Both the position numbers and the translations under genes were made by a program. The notes beneath the pieces were generated by a model, which was not told the DNA's origin, did not search any database, and saw nothing but the letters and a program-made list of their open reading frames with translations. This document shows, in pieces, positions 45,743 through 54,476 of a DNA stretch of 64,000 nucleotides; position 1 is the stretch's first letter; every line of letters begins with the position of its first letter. This DNA comes from VAZQ01 sp963702695 (GTDB lineage: Bacteria; Pseudomonadota; Alphaproteobacteria; Rhizobiales; Xanthobacteraceae): the NCBI GenBank assembly GCA_963702695.1, contig CAVPDS010000026.1, positions 1 to 64,000 on the forward strand, read 5' to 3'.

Positions 45743-46228
45743 TTACGAGCCGGAATACTGCATGACCAAGGTTTGTACGTTGAGCGTGAAGTACGTCGAT
45801 TTCACTGTGAGGTAGGAGTTGTTGTAGAAATTCAACGTCCCGTAGTTCCAAATGGTGGGAGGGCCGTTCGGACCGATGAGCGTTTCGCCATGGATCATCG
45901 TGCGATTTGGTTCTGAGACCAAGTCGACGGTTGCCGGAAAATTTTGCTGACAGATCTTACGCTCCGCGGCCGTGAGGTCCCCGTCTCCGTAGAGATAGGC
46001 GTGGACGCGCTCCTCGAGGGTGGGCGCGCGGCCTGGGGACCTATTTTCGACGACTGTCCCCGGCGCTGCGGCGCGCAACTGCTTGATTGGACGCACCAGC
46101 GCTCGAAGTTCGTCAATGCTGCCGATCTTGGCCGAGCTTACCTGCTTGCCTTGGGTGGCCAACGTCTGTCGATCGTGGCCCAGTTGTTCCGCATAGCGAA
46201 GAAAGTTCTCTTGTTGCTCGCTGTTCAT
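45743..46228 (-). CDS. Hypothetical protein with beta-rich C-terminus
   Basis: This 161-residue protein is not recognised. The N-terminal half is charged and helical (EQQENFLRYAEQLGHDRQTL); the C-terminal half alternates polar and aromatic residues (TIWNYGTLNFYNNSYLTVKS) like a beta-solenoid or fibre edge. GGGAG precedes the ATG at 46228. It begins 14 bases after the dioxygenase stop and is followed by the Gly-rich gene after 56 bases, so all three likely share a transcript. It may pair with the Gly-rich protein as a structural component. Confidence 0.7.
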   Translation of the reverse strand: MNSEQQENFLRYAEQLGHDRQTLATQGKQVSSAKIGSIDELRALVRPIKQLRAAAPGTVVENRSPGRAPTLEERVHAYLYGDGDLTAAERKICQQNFPATVDLVSEPNRTMIHGETLIGPNGPPTIWNYGTLNFYNNSYLTVKSTYFTLNVQTLVMQYSGS

Positions 46229-46242
46229 ATCGTTACTCCCAG

Positions 46243-47124
46243 TTAATGGAATTCGAGCATGCCGATCCGTTCAACGCCGGGCCGTGAATGCCCGGCGCGC
46301 TTCCACGCATCGACCATGCGGGAAAGCTCCTCCGAACTGATCACAGGAATTTCGGAGTTGTCACGGCGCCCTTGGAAGGTGGCGCCAGTCGGTCGCTGGC
46401 CGACGACGTTGCGCAGAAAGAAGGCGTCGTCGACTTCATAGATTTCCGGCTGTGCCTGCGGATTCTGCGTATCGAGATAGCAGTGGATGATTTGCGCCTC
46501 GCGCGGCACCAGCACGAGATTGACAGCAACCCGCGTCTTCTCGCTGAGGTTTGGCGGAGACGCATGGACGAGCGAATGATCGTAGATGATGGCTTCGCCG
46601 GCGCGCAGCGGCACCTCCGTCATGTAATGGCTGCTGATCGTGTCAGCCAAGTCGACGTAGGGATTCGGAAAAAACGGACCGCGCAAAACGCGCAGCAACC
46701 GGTGGCTTCCTTTGAAGATATGCAATGCCCCATTGACCGAACTGGTATCCACCAGCGGACACCACACGTTCACCGAGCACATCTCCGCTTCGTCGACGAA
46801 GGTCCAGTCTTGGTGCACAGGAACCTCAGTGCCGGCGCGGCTATGTTCTTTCACCACGCAATTGCCAACGACTCCGCGATAATCGGCGAGGTGAGCTATC
46901 AACTTGGGTGTGAGAAACCTCTGGACCGCCGTGTCGATCTTGCGCCGAATTGTTAGATCGAGACTGAACATCGTGGCGTGAAAACCGAGATCCAGATCGG
47001 GAACCGCTCCCCAGTACGCGTCGAGAAGTGACTGGACTTCACCCTTGTCGAGCAGCGGCACAACAACGGCACCGTCGCGGAAAAACGTCTCGTTGTGTTT
47101 GATTGATTTGAAGACGTCTCTCAT
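46243..47124 (-). CDS. PhyH family Fe(II)/2-oxoglutarate dioxygenase
   Basis: This 293-residue protein is of the phytanoyl-CoA dioxygenase family. The iron ligands are H and D of VPVHQDWTFVDE and the distal His in YDHSLVHASPPN; the 2-oxoglutarate-binding Arg follows in EKTRVAVNLVL. Members hydroxylate acyl chains, amino acids or natural-product intermediates. It is the first gene of the minus-strand cluster, so the promoter should lie upstream of 47124. A GTG directly precedes the chosen ATG; GGAG stands 7 bases before the ATG. The substrate is unknown. Confidence 0.9.
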   Translation of the reverse strand: MRDVFKSIKHNETFFRDGAVVVPLLDKGEVQSLLDAYWGAVPDLDLGFHATMFSLDLTIRRKIDTAVQRFLTPKLIAHLADYRGVVGNCVVKEHSRAGTEVPVHQDWTFVDEAEMCSVNVWCPLVDTSSVNGALHIFKGSHRLLRVLRGPFFPNPYVDLADTISSHYMTEVPLRAGEAIIYDHSLVHASPPNLSEKTRVAVNLVLVPREAQIIHCYLDTQNPQAQPEIYEVDDAFFLRNVVGQRPTGATFQGRRDNSEIPVISSEELSRMVDAWKRAGHSRPGVERIGMLEFH

Positions 47125-47818
47125 CACAAGGCTCCAATTAGTTACTTAGATCGAAATCAGGCGCGCGGGTAGCGTTGTCACAATTCGCGTCCATGCACGC
47201 GAATGCACATTCAGTTCGCGCGTGTTGAGCCGCGGGAGCAGGAAAAGAAACGATGATCTGAACGTCGGGGCGTCAGTCGAGATCGGTGACGGACTTCATC
47301 AAGGCGCCGTTTTGATGTTAACTCGGCTTGTTGATGCAGATCGTAGCCCGCACAAATTTCAATTCTGTGACAAGATCCGTGCGGCTTTGATATCAAGTCG
47401 ACTCGAACTCGACGCCATCTTGAAGATTCGTCGCACAAAGGACCGTGCAATCGCCACTCATGCGATTTCTGACCCCGCATGATCACAAATCCGAGATCAT
47501 GATTTTGCTTGCGAGATAATCATTCGCTTATGGAACATTTTGGCTGCTTCACATCCCGGCCATGTGAAACGTTTCGGCGGCGGGACAGCCAACGCCAAGA
47601 TCGCCTGCGGCACGATATGACAAGCTCCCCAACGAAGACGGAGGTAGCGCGGCTGCCTCTTGGACCGAGATGGCCGGGGCAAATCCGGCCGATGACGCAT
47701 GTCTGTCGCTGATATTGCTGGCGCTGAGATCGTCCATCCGCTTGTTGCTACCGATGATCGCGTTACAATCGTCGCAGTGCCGGACCGACGGCCGGCTTGC
47801 GACAAGGAGTGTCGGGTC
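47125..47818. other. Divergent intergenic region, likely promoters of the RHS cluster and peptidase gene
   Basis: This region of about 690 bases separates the RHS cluster (minus) from the M20 peptidase gene (plus). I see no supported gene. It probably holds the main promoter of the eight-gene cluster near 47130-47250. Open frames at 47211-47486 (minus) and 47509-47712 (plus) look like chance. AAGGAG before 47819 is the peptidase ribosome binding site. Confidence 0.4.
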
Positions 47819-49237
47819 ATGTGCGCAACCGCGCCACGCATTGTCATGGTGTCGGCGCTGGTCGTTGCCGGGGTGCTCGCAGGGAACGCCGGCGCGCAGG
47901 AGCCGACGTCCAAGCAACAGGCTTTCCGGCAGATCTATCAGGAACTGGTCGAGATCAACACGACCAATTCCGCCGGCGACAGCCTGCGCGCCGCCGAGGC
48001 GATGGCGACGCACCTGAAGGCTGCCGGCTTGCCCGCGGCCGACGTGCAGGTCATTTCCTCCGGACCGCGCAAAGGCAATCTCGTGGCGCGCTTGCGCGGC
48101 ACCGGCGCGCGCAAGCCGATCCTCCTGATCGGTCACCTCGACGTGGTCGAGGCCAAGCGCGAGGACTGGAATTTCGACCCGTTCAAGCTGCAGGAGGTGA
48201 ACGGGTTTTTCCGCGGGCGCGGCTCGATCGACGACAAGGCCATGGTATCGATCTTCGTCGCCAACCTGATCGAATACGTGAAGGAAGGTTTCAAGCCCGA
48301 CCGCGACATCATCCTGGCGCTCACCGCGGACGAAGAGCTCTCGGATTCGCCGCATGACGGCGCGCATTACCTGCTCGATCACCACCGCGCGCTCATCGAC
48401 GCCGAGATCGCGATCAACGAAGGCGGCGGCAACGCCTTGCGGGACGGCAAGCCGTTCCGGATGAGCGTGCAGCACGCCGAGAAAGTCTATCAGACCTACG
48501 TCCTCGAGGTAACGGATCCCGGCGGCCACAGCGCGTCGGGACGGCGCGACAATGCCATCTACCGGCTCGCCGACGCCTTGCGCCGACTCCACCAGTTCGA
48601 TTTCCCGGTCGGGCTCAATCCAGTCACGCGCAGCTTCTTCGAGCGCGTTGCTCCACTGGAGACGCCGCCGACGGCAGCCGCGATCAGGGCCCTGCTCGCC
48701 GGCAGCACCGACACCCAGACACTTATGCCGCTCACCAACCGGCCCGACTACAATGCGGTGATGCGCACCACCTGCGTTGCCACGCTGCTGGAGGCCGGGC
48801 ATGCCGAGAACGCGTTGCCGCAGACCGCGCGCGCGACCGTGAACTGCCGGATCCTGCCGGATCAGCCGGTGGCCGAGGTCGAACGCACCCTCGTCCAGGT
48901 CATCGCCGACGACAGGGTCAAGATCACGCCCAAGGGGCAGTCGGTGCTGAGCCCGCCGTCGCCAATCAACCCCGAATTGATGCACGCAGTTGAAACGCTC
49001 GCGGGCGAGATGTGGCCCGGCGTTCCGGTCATCCCGACCATGTCCGGCGGTTACACCGACAGCCGCTGGCTGCGCAATGCCGGCATCCCCTCCTATGGTG
49101 TTTCAGGGCTGTTCACCGATCCCACCCGCAGCGGCGTGCACGGGCTCAACGAGCAGGTCGGCGTTAAGGAACTCTACGACAGCAAGGCGTTCCTCTACCG
49201 CCTGGTCAAGGAACTGGCGGGCGGAGGCGCCCCGTGA
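47819..49237 (+). CDS. Exported M20 family metallopeptidase
   Basis: This 472-residue peptidase has a signal peptide (PRIVMVSALVVAGVLAGNAGAQ) and the M20 dinuclear zinc site: H and D in LIGHLDVVEA, D in RGSIDDKAM, the catalytic/ligand acids in LTADEELSD, and the dimerisation-lid motif DPGGHSASG. Members remove amino acids from small peptides or N-acyl amino acids. The ATG at 47819 follows AAGGAG and begins the signal peptide. Substrate unknown; location periplasmic. It converges on ruvB, 59 bases apart. Confidence 0.92.
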   Translation: MCATAPRIVMVSALVVAGVLAGNAGAQEPTSKQQAFRQIYQELVEINTTNSAGDSLRAAEAMATHLKAAGLPAADVQVISSGPRKGNLVARLRGTGARKPILLIGHLDVVEAKREDWNFDPFKLQEVNGFFRGRGSIDDKAMVSIFVANLIEYVKEGFKPDRDIILALTADEELSDSPHDGAHYLLDHHRALIDAEIAINEGGGNALRDGKPFRMSVQHAEKVYQTYVLEVTDPGGHSASGRRDNAIYRLADALRRLHQFDFPVGLNPVTRSFFERVAPLETPPTAAAIRALLAGSTDTQTLMPLTNRPDYNAVMRTTCVATLLEAGHAENALPQTARATVNCRILPDQPVAEVERTLVQVIADDRVKITPKGQSVLSPPSPINPELMHAVETLAGEMWPGVPVIPTMSGGYTDSRWLRNAGIPSYGVSGLFTDPTRSGVHGLNEQVGVKELYDSKAFLYRLVKELAGGGAP

Positions 49238-49296
49238 GCGACGCGAGCCATCGCTCGCTGGACTGCGGCGCATCCGCTCTGGAAGATCGCCGGGCT

Positions 49297-50346
49297 TTAA
49301 TCATCCTCCCCCGCCCCGAACAGCCCGAACTGCGCCGGATCGCGGCTTGGCTCCGCCATTCCCAGATGCCGGAACGCGTGTCCGGTGAGTAGCCGTCCGC
49401 GCGGGGTGCGCTGGATGAAGCCTTTCTGGATCAGGAACGGCTCGATGATCTCCTCGATGGCGTCGCGCGGCTCGGAGAGCGCGGCGGCGATGGTCTCGAT
49501 CCCGACCGGGCCGCCGCCGTAGTTCTCCGCGATCATGGTGAGGTAGCGGCGGTCCATGGCGTCGAGCCCCGCGGCGTCGACCTCCAGCATCAGCAGCGCG
49601 CGGTCGGCGGAGACGCGGTCGATCGAGGTCGCGCCGGCGACCAGCGCGAAGTCGCGCACGCGGCGTAAGAGCCGCCCGGCGATGCGGGGCGTGCCGCGGG
49701 CGCGGCGCGCGATCTCGTTGGCGCCATCGGGCGTCATGCCGATGCCGAGCACGCGCGCACCGCGGTTGACGATCTGCTCTAGCTCGGCCTCGGTGTAGAA
49801 GTTGAGCCGGATCGGGATGCCAAAGCGGTCGCGCAGCGGGTTGGTGAGCAGGCCCGCGCGCGTGGTCGCGCCGACCAGCGTGAACTTGGCGAGGTCGATC
49901 TTCACCGAACGTGCGGCGGGACCTTCGCCGATGATGAGGTCGAGCTGAAAGTCCTCCATCGCCGGATAGAGGATTTCCTCGACCGCCGGGTTGAGCCGGT
50001 GGATTTCGTCGATGAAGAGGACGTCGCGCTCTTCCAGGTTGGTGAGCAGCGCCGCTAGATCGCCGGCCTTGGCGATCACCGGGCCCGAGGTGGCGCGGAA
50101 GTTGACGCCAAGCTCGCGCGAGACGATCTGCGCCAGCGTGGTCTTGCCGAGCCCGGGCGGGCCGACCAGCAGCACATGATCGAGCGCCTCGCGCCGGGTC
50201 TTGGCGGCCTCGATGAACACCGAAAGGTTGGCGCGTGCCTGCTGCTGGCCGATGAAATCCGACAGCCGCTGCGGACGCAGCGAGGTGTCCTGCGCGTCGT
50301 CCTCGCGCTTCTCCGCGGCGACGAGGCGGCGGGGCGGTGTGCTCAT
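49297..50346 (-). CDS. ruvB: Holliday junction branch migration helicase RuvB
   Basis: This 349-residue AAA+ motor drives branch migration of Holliday junctions with RuvA. Visible motifs are Walker A GPPGLGKTTLAQ, Walker B LFIDEIHRLN, sensor-1 region GATTRAGLLTNPLRDRFG and the winged-helix end GFIQRTPRGRLLTGHAF. Length is normal. It follows ruvA by 46 bases. The tol-pal genes often found downstream in Alphaproteobacteria are absent; a convergent peptidase gene is there instead. Confidence 0.97.
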   Translation of the reverse strand: MSTPPRRLVAAEKREDDAQDTSLRPQRLSDFIGQQQARANLSVFIEAAKTRREALDHVLLVGPPGLGKTTLAQIVSRELGVNFRATSGPVIAKAGDLAALLTNLEERDVLFIDEIHRLNPAVEEILYPAMEDFQLDLIIGEGPAARSVKIDLAKFTLVGATTRAGLLTNPLRDRFGIPIRLNFYTEAELEQIVNRGARVLGIGMTPDGANEIARRARGTPRIAGRLLRRVRDFALVAGATSIDRVSADRALLMLEVDAAGLDAMDRRYLTMIAENYGGGPVGIETIAAALSEPRDAIEEIIEPFLIQKGFIQRTPRGRLLTGHAFRHLGMAEPSRDPAQFGLFGAGEDD

Positions 50347-50392
50347 GGCACCCTCTCCCGCAAGGGGTTAGGCCGCGCGTTGGACCGGGCGG

Positions 50393-51010
50393 TCACTTCG
50401 CCAACTCCTTCAACCCGAGCCGGATCAGTTGTGCCGTACCGGCGCCTTCGCCTGCGCTGCGCGCGGCGGCGGCGATCGCGGCGGCGGCCTGCGGCTGGCC
50501 GTAGCCGAGATTGACCAGCGCGGAGACCGCGTCAGCCACCGGCGCCGGCGCACGCCGGTCCTCGACCGCGCCGGAGAGCCGCGCGACCGCCGGATCGACC
50601 GTGGCGTAGGCCGGAGCCTTGTCCTTGAGTTCGGTGACGATGCGCTCGGCGACCTTCGGGCCCACCCCCGGCGTGCGTGCGACCATCGCCTTGTCGCGCA
50701 ACGCAATGGCGGTCGCGAGGTCGGCGGGCTTGAGCGTGCTCAGCACCGCGAGCGCGACCTTGGTGCCGACGCCCTGCACGGTCTGCAGCAGACGGAACCA
50801 CTCGCGCTCGACGTCGGAGAGGAAGCCGAACAGCCTGATCTGATCCTCGCGCACATGCGTTTCGATCGCGAGCACCGCCGGTTCGCCGGCGGCGGGGAGT
50901 TCCTGCAGCGTACGCGCCGAGCAGTGCACGAGATAGCCGACGCCGTTGACGTCGAGGACGATGTTGTCCTCGCCGTAGCTGTCGATGATGCCCTTGAGCT
51001 TGCCGATCAT
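50393..51010 (-). CDS. ruvA: Holliday junction DNA-binding protein RuvA
   Basis: This 205-residue protein forms the tetramer that holds Holliday junctions for RuvB. It starts MIGKLKGIIDSYGEDN (the OB-fold domain), has the two helix-hairpin-helix segments with LLQTVQGVGTKVALAVLS and VARTPGVGPKVAERIVTELK, and ends in the RuvB-binding domain III (ALVNLGYGQPQAAAAI). The ATG at 51010 overlaps the ruvC stop (ATGA). A much longer open frame upstream, through ruvC, is spurious. Confidence 0.97.
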   Translation of the reverse strand: MIGKLKGIIDSYGEDNIVLDVNGVGYLVHCSARTLQELPAAGEPAVLAIETHVREDQIRLFGFLSDVEREWFRLLQTVQGVGTKVALAVLSTLKPADLATAIALRDKAMVARTPGVGPKVAERIVTELKDKAPAYATVDPAVARLSGAVEDRRAPAPVADAVSALVNLGYGQPQAAAAIAAAARSAGEGAGTAQLIRLGLKELAK

Positions 51011-51513
51011 CGCGCCGCCACCTTCAGCACCACGCTCTGCCGGTGATGGGCGTGGGTGACCGCGATCGCGAGCGCGTCGGCGGCGTCCTCGGTGCGCGGG
51101 TCGGCCTTGGGCAGAAGCACGCCGATCATCATGCGGATCTGGCCCTTTTCGCAGTGGCCGGCGCCGACGATGGTCTTCTTCACCAGGTTGGGGGCGTATT
51201 CGGCGACCGGCAGGCCGGCGATGGCGGGCACCAGCATGGCGATGCCGCGCGCCTGGCCGAGTTTCAGGGTCGCGACCGCGTCTTTGTTGACGAAGGTGGC
51301 CTCGACCGCGGCCTCGTCCGGCGCATGGTCCTCGACCACGCGGCGCAGCCCGTCGTGGATCGCCAGCAGACGGATCGCCAGCTTGGCCTTGTCGTCGGTC
51401 GCCACCGAGCCGCAGGCCCGGAAGGTGAGCCGGTTGCCCTCGATCTCGACGATGCCCCAGCCGGTGCGGCGAAGCCCCGGATCGATGCCGAGGATGCGAA
51501 TCGGGCGTGTCAT
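51007..51513 (-). CDS. ruvC: Holliday junction resolvase RuvC
   Basis: This 168-residue endonuclease resolves Holliday junctions. The catalytic acids are recognisable: D in ILGIDPGLRRTGWG, E in EATFVNKDAVATLKLGQARG, and the D-containing C-terminal helix EDAADALAIAVTHAH. It is the first gene of ruvC-ruvA-ruvB. The yebC gene that often directly precedes it lies further upstream at 52185, separated by a plus-strand pseudogene. Confidence 0.96.
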   Translation of the reverse strand: MTRPIRILGIDPGLRRTGWGIVEIEGNRLTFRACGSVATDDKAKLAIRLLAIHDGLRRVVEDHAPDEAAVEATFVNKDAVATLKLGQARGIAMLVPAIAGLPVAEYAPNLVKKTIVGAGHCEKGQIRMMIGVLLPKADPRTEDAADALAIAVTHAHHRQSVVLKVAAR

Positions 51514-51675
51514 GCCGAAAGTGATAGCGCCCCGGCGCGGACGATCCTAGGCGGGACACGGACGGTCGTCCGCCCCCCACATCCGTGTGGGTTGCGCGGC
51601 GCTCCTTGTTGTCCCGGTTGCGGGGGCCGATTACCCTGAAGCCACGATTCGGGCTGGCACGAGGAGCGAACGCAG

Positions 51676-52165
51676 ATGCTGCGCGCATTCGGTACGTCGG
51701 CGCTCGGTGCCGTCTTGGGATTGACCCTTGGTTTCGGATTGCTCGTCGAGCCGCTGCATGCGGAGGGAAAGCTCGAACTCGATCGCGGCGTTCAAGACCG
51801 GCTCCTCCGAATTGACGGTCGCGACCTACACGGACCCGCAGGCGAACGGAACCACCAAGGTCGGCCTGCTCGGCATCGCCAGCCCGTCGCGGAACTCGTT
51901 CGCGTTCAAGCTCTCGGAATGGCTGGCGATGATCGGCCTTTGGAACAAGGCCAAGGTGGTGTCGTCGGCGAGCTGGAAACCGGTCGGAACCATGTCCGAA
52001 AAGGACACCACCGACGTCTCGCAACTCACGATCAGCGCCGGGCCGGGCGTGAGCTTCGTCATCACGTCGCCCAAGGCCGGCACCGTGACCTATGCGCTGG
52101 CGAAGTCGGATGCGGGCCGCTTCGAGCAGGCGATCCTGAAGGTGAAGGCTTATCTGTCGAAGTGA
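51676..52165 (+). pseudogene. Secreted hypothetical protein, frameshifted near the signal peptide
   Basis: The first frame, from ATG 51676, gives a good signal peptide (MLRAFGTSALGAVLGLTLGF to LHAEG). The mature protein continues in the next frame as SSNSIAAFKTGSSELTVATY, then VGLLGIASPSRNSFAFKLSE and ends AILKVKAYLSK at 52165. Removing one base from GAGGGAAAG near 51765-51770 joins the two. The complete product would be about 162 residues, of unknown function. It sits between yebC and ruvC on the opposite strand. Confidence 0.72.
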
Positions 52166-52184
52166 TACCGCGCCGGCGCTCGCC

Positions 52185-52931
52185 TCACGCGCTCATCTTC
52201 GCCACCAGTGCGTCGGAGACCTCGAAGTTGGCGTAGACGTTCTGCACGTCGTCGTTCTCGTTGAGCGTGTCGATCAGCTTCAGCAGCTTCTCGCCCTGTT
52301 CGTCGTCGACGGCGACCGTGTTCTGCGGCTTCCAGACCAGCGCGGCCTTGCGCGGCTCGCCGAATTTCGCCTCCAGCGCCTTGGCGACCTCGCGCAGCGA
52401 CTCGTGCGTGGTGAAGACCTCGTGGCCGTGCTCGTTCGAGACCACGTCCTCCGCGCCGGCCTCGATCGCGGCTTCCAGCATGGCGTCGGCGTCCGCCACT
52501 TTGGCGTCGAACTCGATCGCGCCGACATGGTCGAACATGAACGACACCGCCCCGGTCTCGGCGAGATTGCCGCCGTTCTTGGTGAAGGTCGAGCGCACCT
52601 CACCGGCGGCGCGGTTGCGGTTGTCCGTCAGCACCTCGACGATGACCGCGACACCGCCGGGCCCGTAGCCCTCGTAGCGGATTTCGTCGTAGATCTCGGC
52701 GTCGTTGCCCGACGCCTTTTTGATCGCGCGGTCGATATTGTCCTTGGGCATGTTCTCGGCGCGCGCTGCGATGATGGCGGCGCGCAGCCGCGCATTCATC
52801 GCCGGGTCGGGAGTGCCCAGCTTGGCCGCGACGGTGATTTCGCGGGCGAGCTTGCCGAACAGCTTCGATTTCGCCGCGTCCTGCCGCCCCTTGCGGTGCA
52901 TGATGTTCTTGAACTGGGAATGTCCAGCCAT
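52185..52931 (-). CDS. YebC/PmpR family translation/transcription factor
   Basis: This 248-residue protein starts MAGHSQFKNIMHRKGRQDAA, the family signature, and contains ENMPKDNIDRAIKKASG, IRYEGYGPGGVAVIVEVLTDN and the late block LIDTLNENDDVQNVYANFE. YebC-type proteins were annotated as transcription regulators; some have more recently been linked to relief of ribosome stalling. It is close to ruvCAB, as usual, though a plus-strand gene lies between. Confidence 0.96.
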   Translation of the reverse strand: MAGHSQFKNIMHRKGRQDAAKSKLFGKLAREITVAAKLGTPDPAMNARLRAAIIAARAENMPKDNIDRAIKKASGNDAEIYDEIRYEGYGPGGVAVIVEVLTDNRNRAAGEVRSTFTKNGGNLAETGAVSFMFDHVGAIEFDAKVADADAMLEAAIEAGAEDVVSNEHGHEVFTTHESLREVAKALEAKFGEPRKAALVWKPQNTVAVDDEQGEKLLKLIDTLNENDDVQNVYANFEVSDALVAKMSA

Positions 52932-53084
52932 AGCCTCTTGCCTTGTCCAACGTGACGGTACGGCCCGCGCGAGCGGCGCGATCGCGAACCGATCGAATTG
53001 CCCAATGATCCCGGCCTTATACGCCAGCGCCCGGTGGAGATAAAGAAAGTGCGCGCGGCTGGGAAGAGGGGGTAGCTCGCTGTG

Positions 53085-53930
53085 CTATTGTGCCTCTTCC
53101 GGCGGCACTGCGATGTAGCGGAAGCCATCGCCTTGTTTCGTGAGATGACCAAGCCCCGGCCACGACAGGTGATAGGAAAACGCCGGAATACGGTCGGTCG
53201 CCAGCATGTCGAACATTCGCAGCCGCGTCTCGACCCCGAGTTTCGGGTCGGTGTCGAAGGCGACTTCCATGCGCGGCTTCTCGGCCAGGATGACGTGGTG
53301 CGTGAGGTCGCCGATGTGACACATTGAGTGGCCGCCCGAGGTCAGCATGAACACCGTGTGGCCGACCGTGTGACCAGGTGCGTGCATCGCCTGCACGCCG
53401 GGCAAAAACTCCTCGCCGTCCGCGTAGAACACGATCCGATCGCGGTTCGGAATGAGGTTCTTGCGCGCCGCCAGCGCGGAGCCTTCCGATCGCGTACCGA
53501 GCCGGGCGTCGTCGGTCCAGTATGCGAAGTCGGCTTCGTGAAGGTAGATCTGGGCGTTCGGGAAATTGCGCGTGCCGTCCGCGGCCATGATGCCGCCGAT
53601 GTGGTCGACATGCGGATGCGAGACCACGACCGCGCTGATGGTCGTGGGATCGACGCCTGCCGCCTTCATGTTGGTCACCAACTGGCCCATCGCCGGCGTG
53701 CGCGCAACCGAGCTCATGCCGGTTTCGATCAGGATGCGTTTGCCGCCGCTATCGAGCACGAGCGCGTTCTGATTGAGCACGATCTCGTCGGTCGGCAGGG
53801 AATGAGCCGCCAGCATCCGGTCGAGATCGGCCTTTGGCGTGGTGTTGAATGTCCGCGCTGGCGCGCCGATCGAGAGCGGCCCATCGGAAATAACGGTCGC
53901 GGTGATCGCGCCGATCTTGAAACGGTGCAC
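53085..53930 (-). CDS. MBL fold metallo-hydrolase
   Basis: This 281-residue protein has a complete MBL zinc site: VVSHPHVDHIGG (HxHxDH), a later His in MHAPGHTVGH, the bridging Asp in HIGDLTHH and a distal His in FSYHLSWPGLG. There is no signal peptide. Members with this layout include quorum-quenching lactonases and other hydrolases. In contrast to the MBL protein at 6093 the metal ligands are intact. The gene is monocistronic in appearance; the substrate is unknown. Confidence 0.88.
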   Translation of the reverse strand: MHRFKIGAITATVISDGPLSIGAPARTFNTTPKADLDRMLAAHSLPTDEIVLNQNALVLDSGGKRILIETGMSSVARTPAMGQLVTNMKAAGVDPTTISAVVVSHPHVDHIGGIMAADGTRNFPNAQIYLHEADFAYWTDDARLGTRSEGSALAARKNLIPNRDRIVFYADGEEFLPGVQAMHAPGHTVGHTVFMLTSGGHSMCHIGDLTHHVILAEKPRMEVAFDTDPKLGVETRLRMFDMLATDRIPAFSYHLSWPGLGHLTKQGDGFRYIAVPPEEAQ

Positions 53931-54012
53931 AGGCTAGGCCGCCTCGCTCATAACGATGCTCTCAGGATGAAACTCTAACCCGATGTTACATCCGCGTCGA
54001 CGTATCTAACGT

Positions 54013-54237
54013 TCACCGAGCACGGGCGAACGCCTTTGACATCGCGCACCTCGTGACATCGCGCACCTCGACCTTGGTGGGATGCCCATACTTGTCGCTG
54101 CACTCCGGATCGAGCGCGATCATTTCCGCACATTCGCGCGCAGCGTCTGGCGTCGCGAAGTTGCGACCGCTAAAATCATGTTTAACACCGGCATTGGTTG
54201 TAATATCAAAGAAATATGGATGAATTTTTTGCTTCAA
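54013..54237 (-). CDS. DUF6894-like small protein with altered C-terminus
   Basis: This 74-residue protein matches the small DUF6894-type pattern (HPYFFDITTNAGVKHDFSG followed by TPDAARECAEMIA). Function is unknown. Its 3' end holds an exact 17-bp tandem duplication (54037-54070). Removing one copy changes the reading frame so that the protein would continue after VEVRDV as KGVRPCSV instead of TRCAMSKAF. The current C-terminus therefore seems to be a recent product of the duplication. Confidence 0.65.
   Translation of the reverse strand: MKQKIHPYFFDITTNAGVKHDFSGRNFATPDAARECAEMIALDPECSDKYGHPTKVEVRDVTRCAMSKAFARAR
54037..54070. repeat. Exact 17-bp tandem duplication
   Basis: The unit TGACATCGCGCACCTCG occurs twice without a gap (54037-54053 and 54054-54070). 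It lies inside the 3' end of the DUF6894-like gene and shifts its frame. Confidence 0.9.
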
Positions 54238-54476
54238 TCATGTATGAATAAGCGGTCTGATAGTTTTTAATTTTTGCTTTGACTTATGGATATTTAGATC
54301 TTCCCCACAGCAACAACGTGAATAGCTAAATTTAGTTCTCAGTATCACTGCAACACGCGCTACATGTTCATGTTTTTGGCGCGGCCGGGGGGCATTCCGA
54401 AAAAGTCGATCCACTCATTCCTGCTTGCGCGCGGACGAGGGAAGCGGTTTTCTGATTCCATTCATCGAGTAACGCT

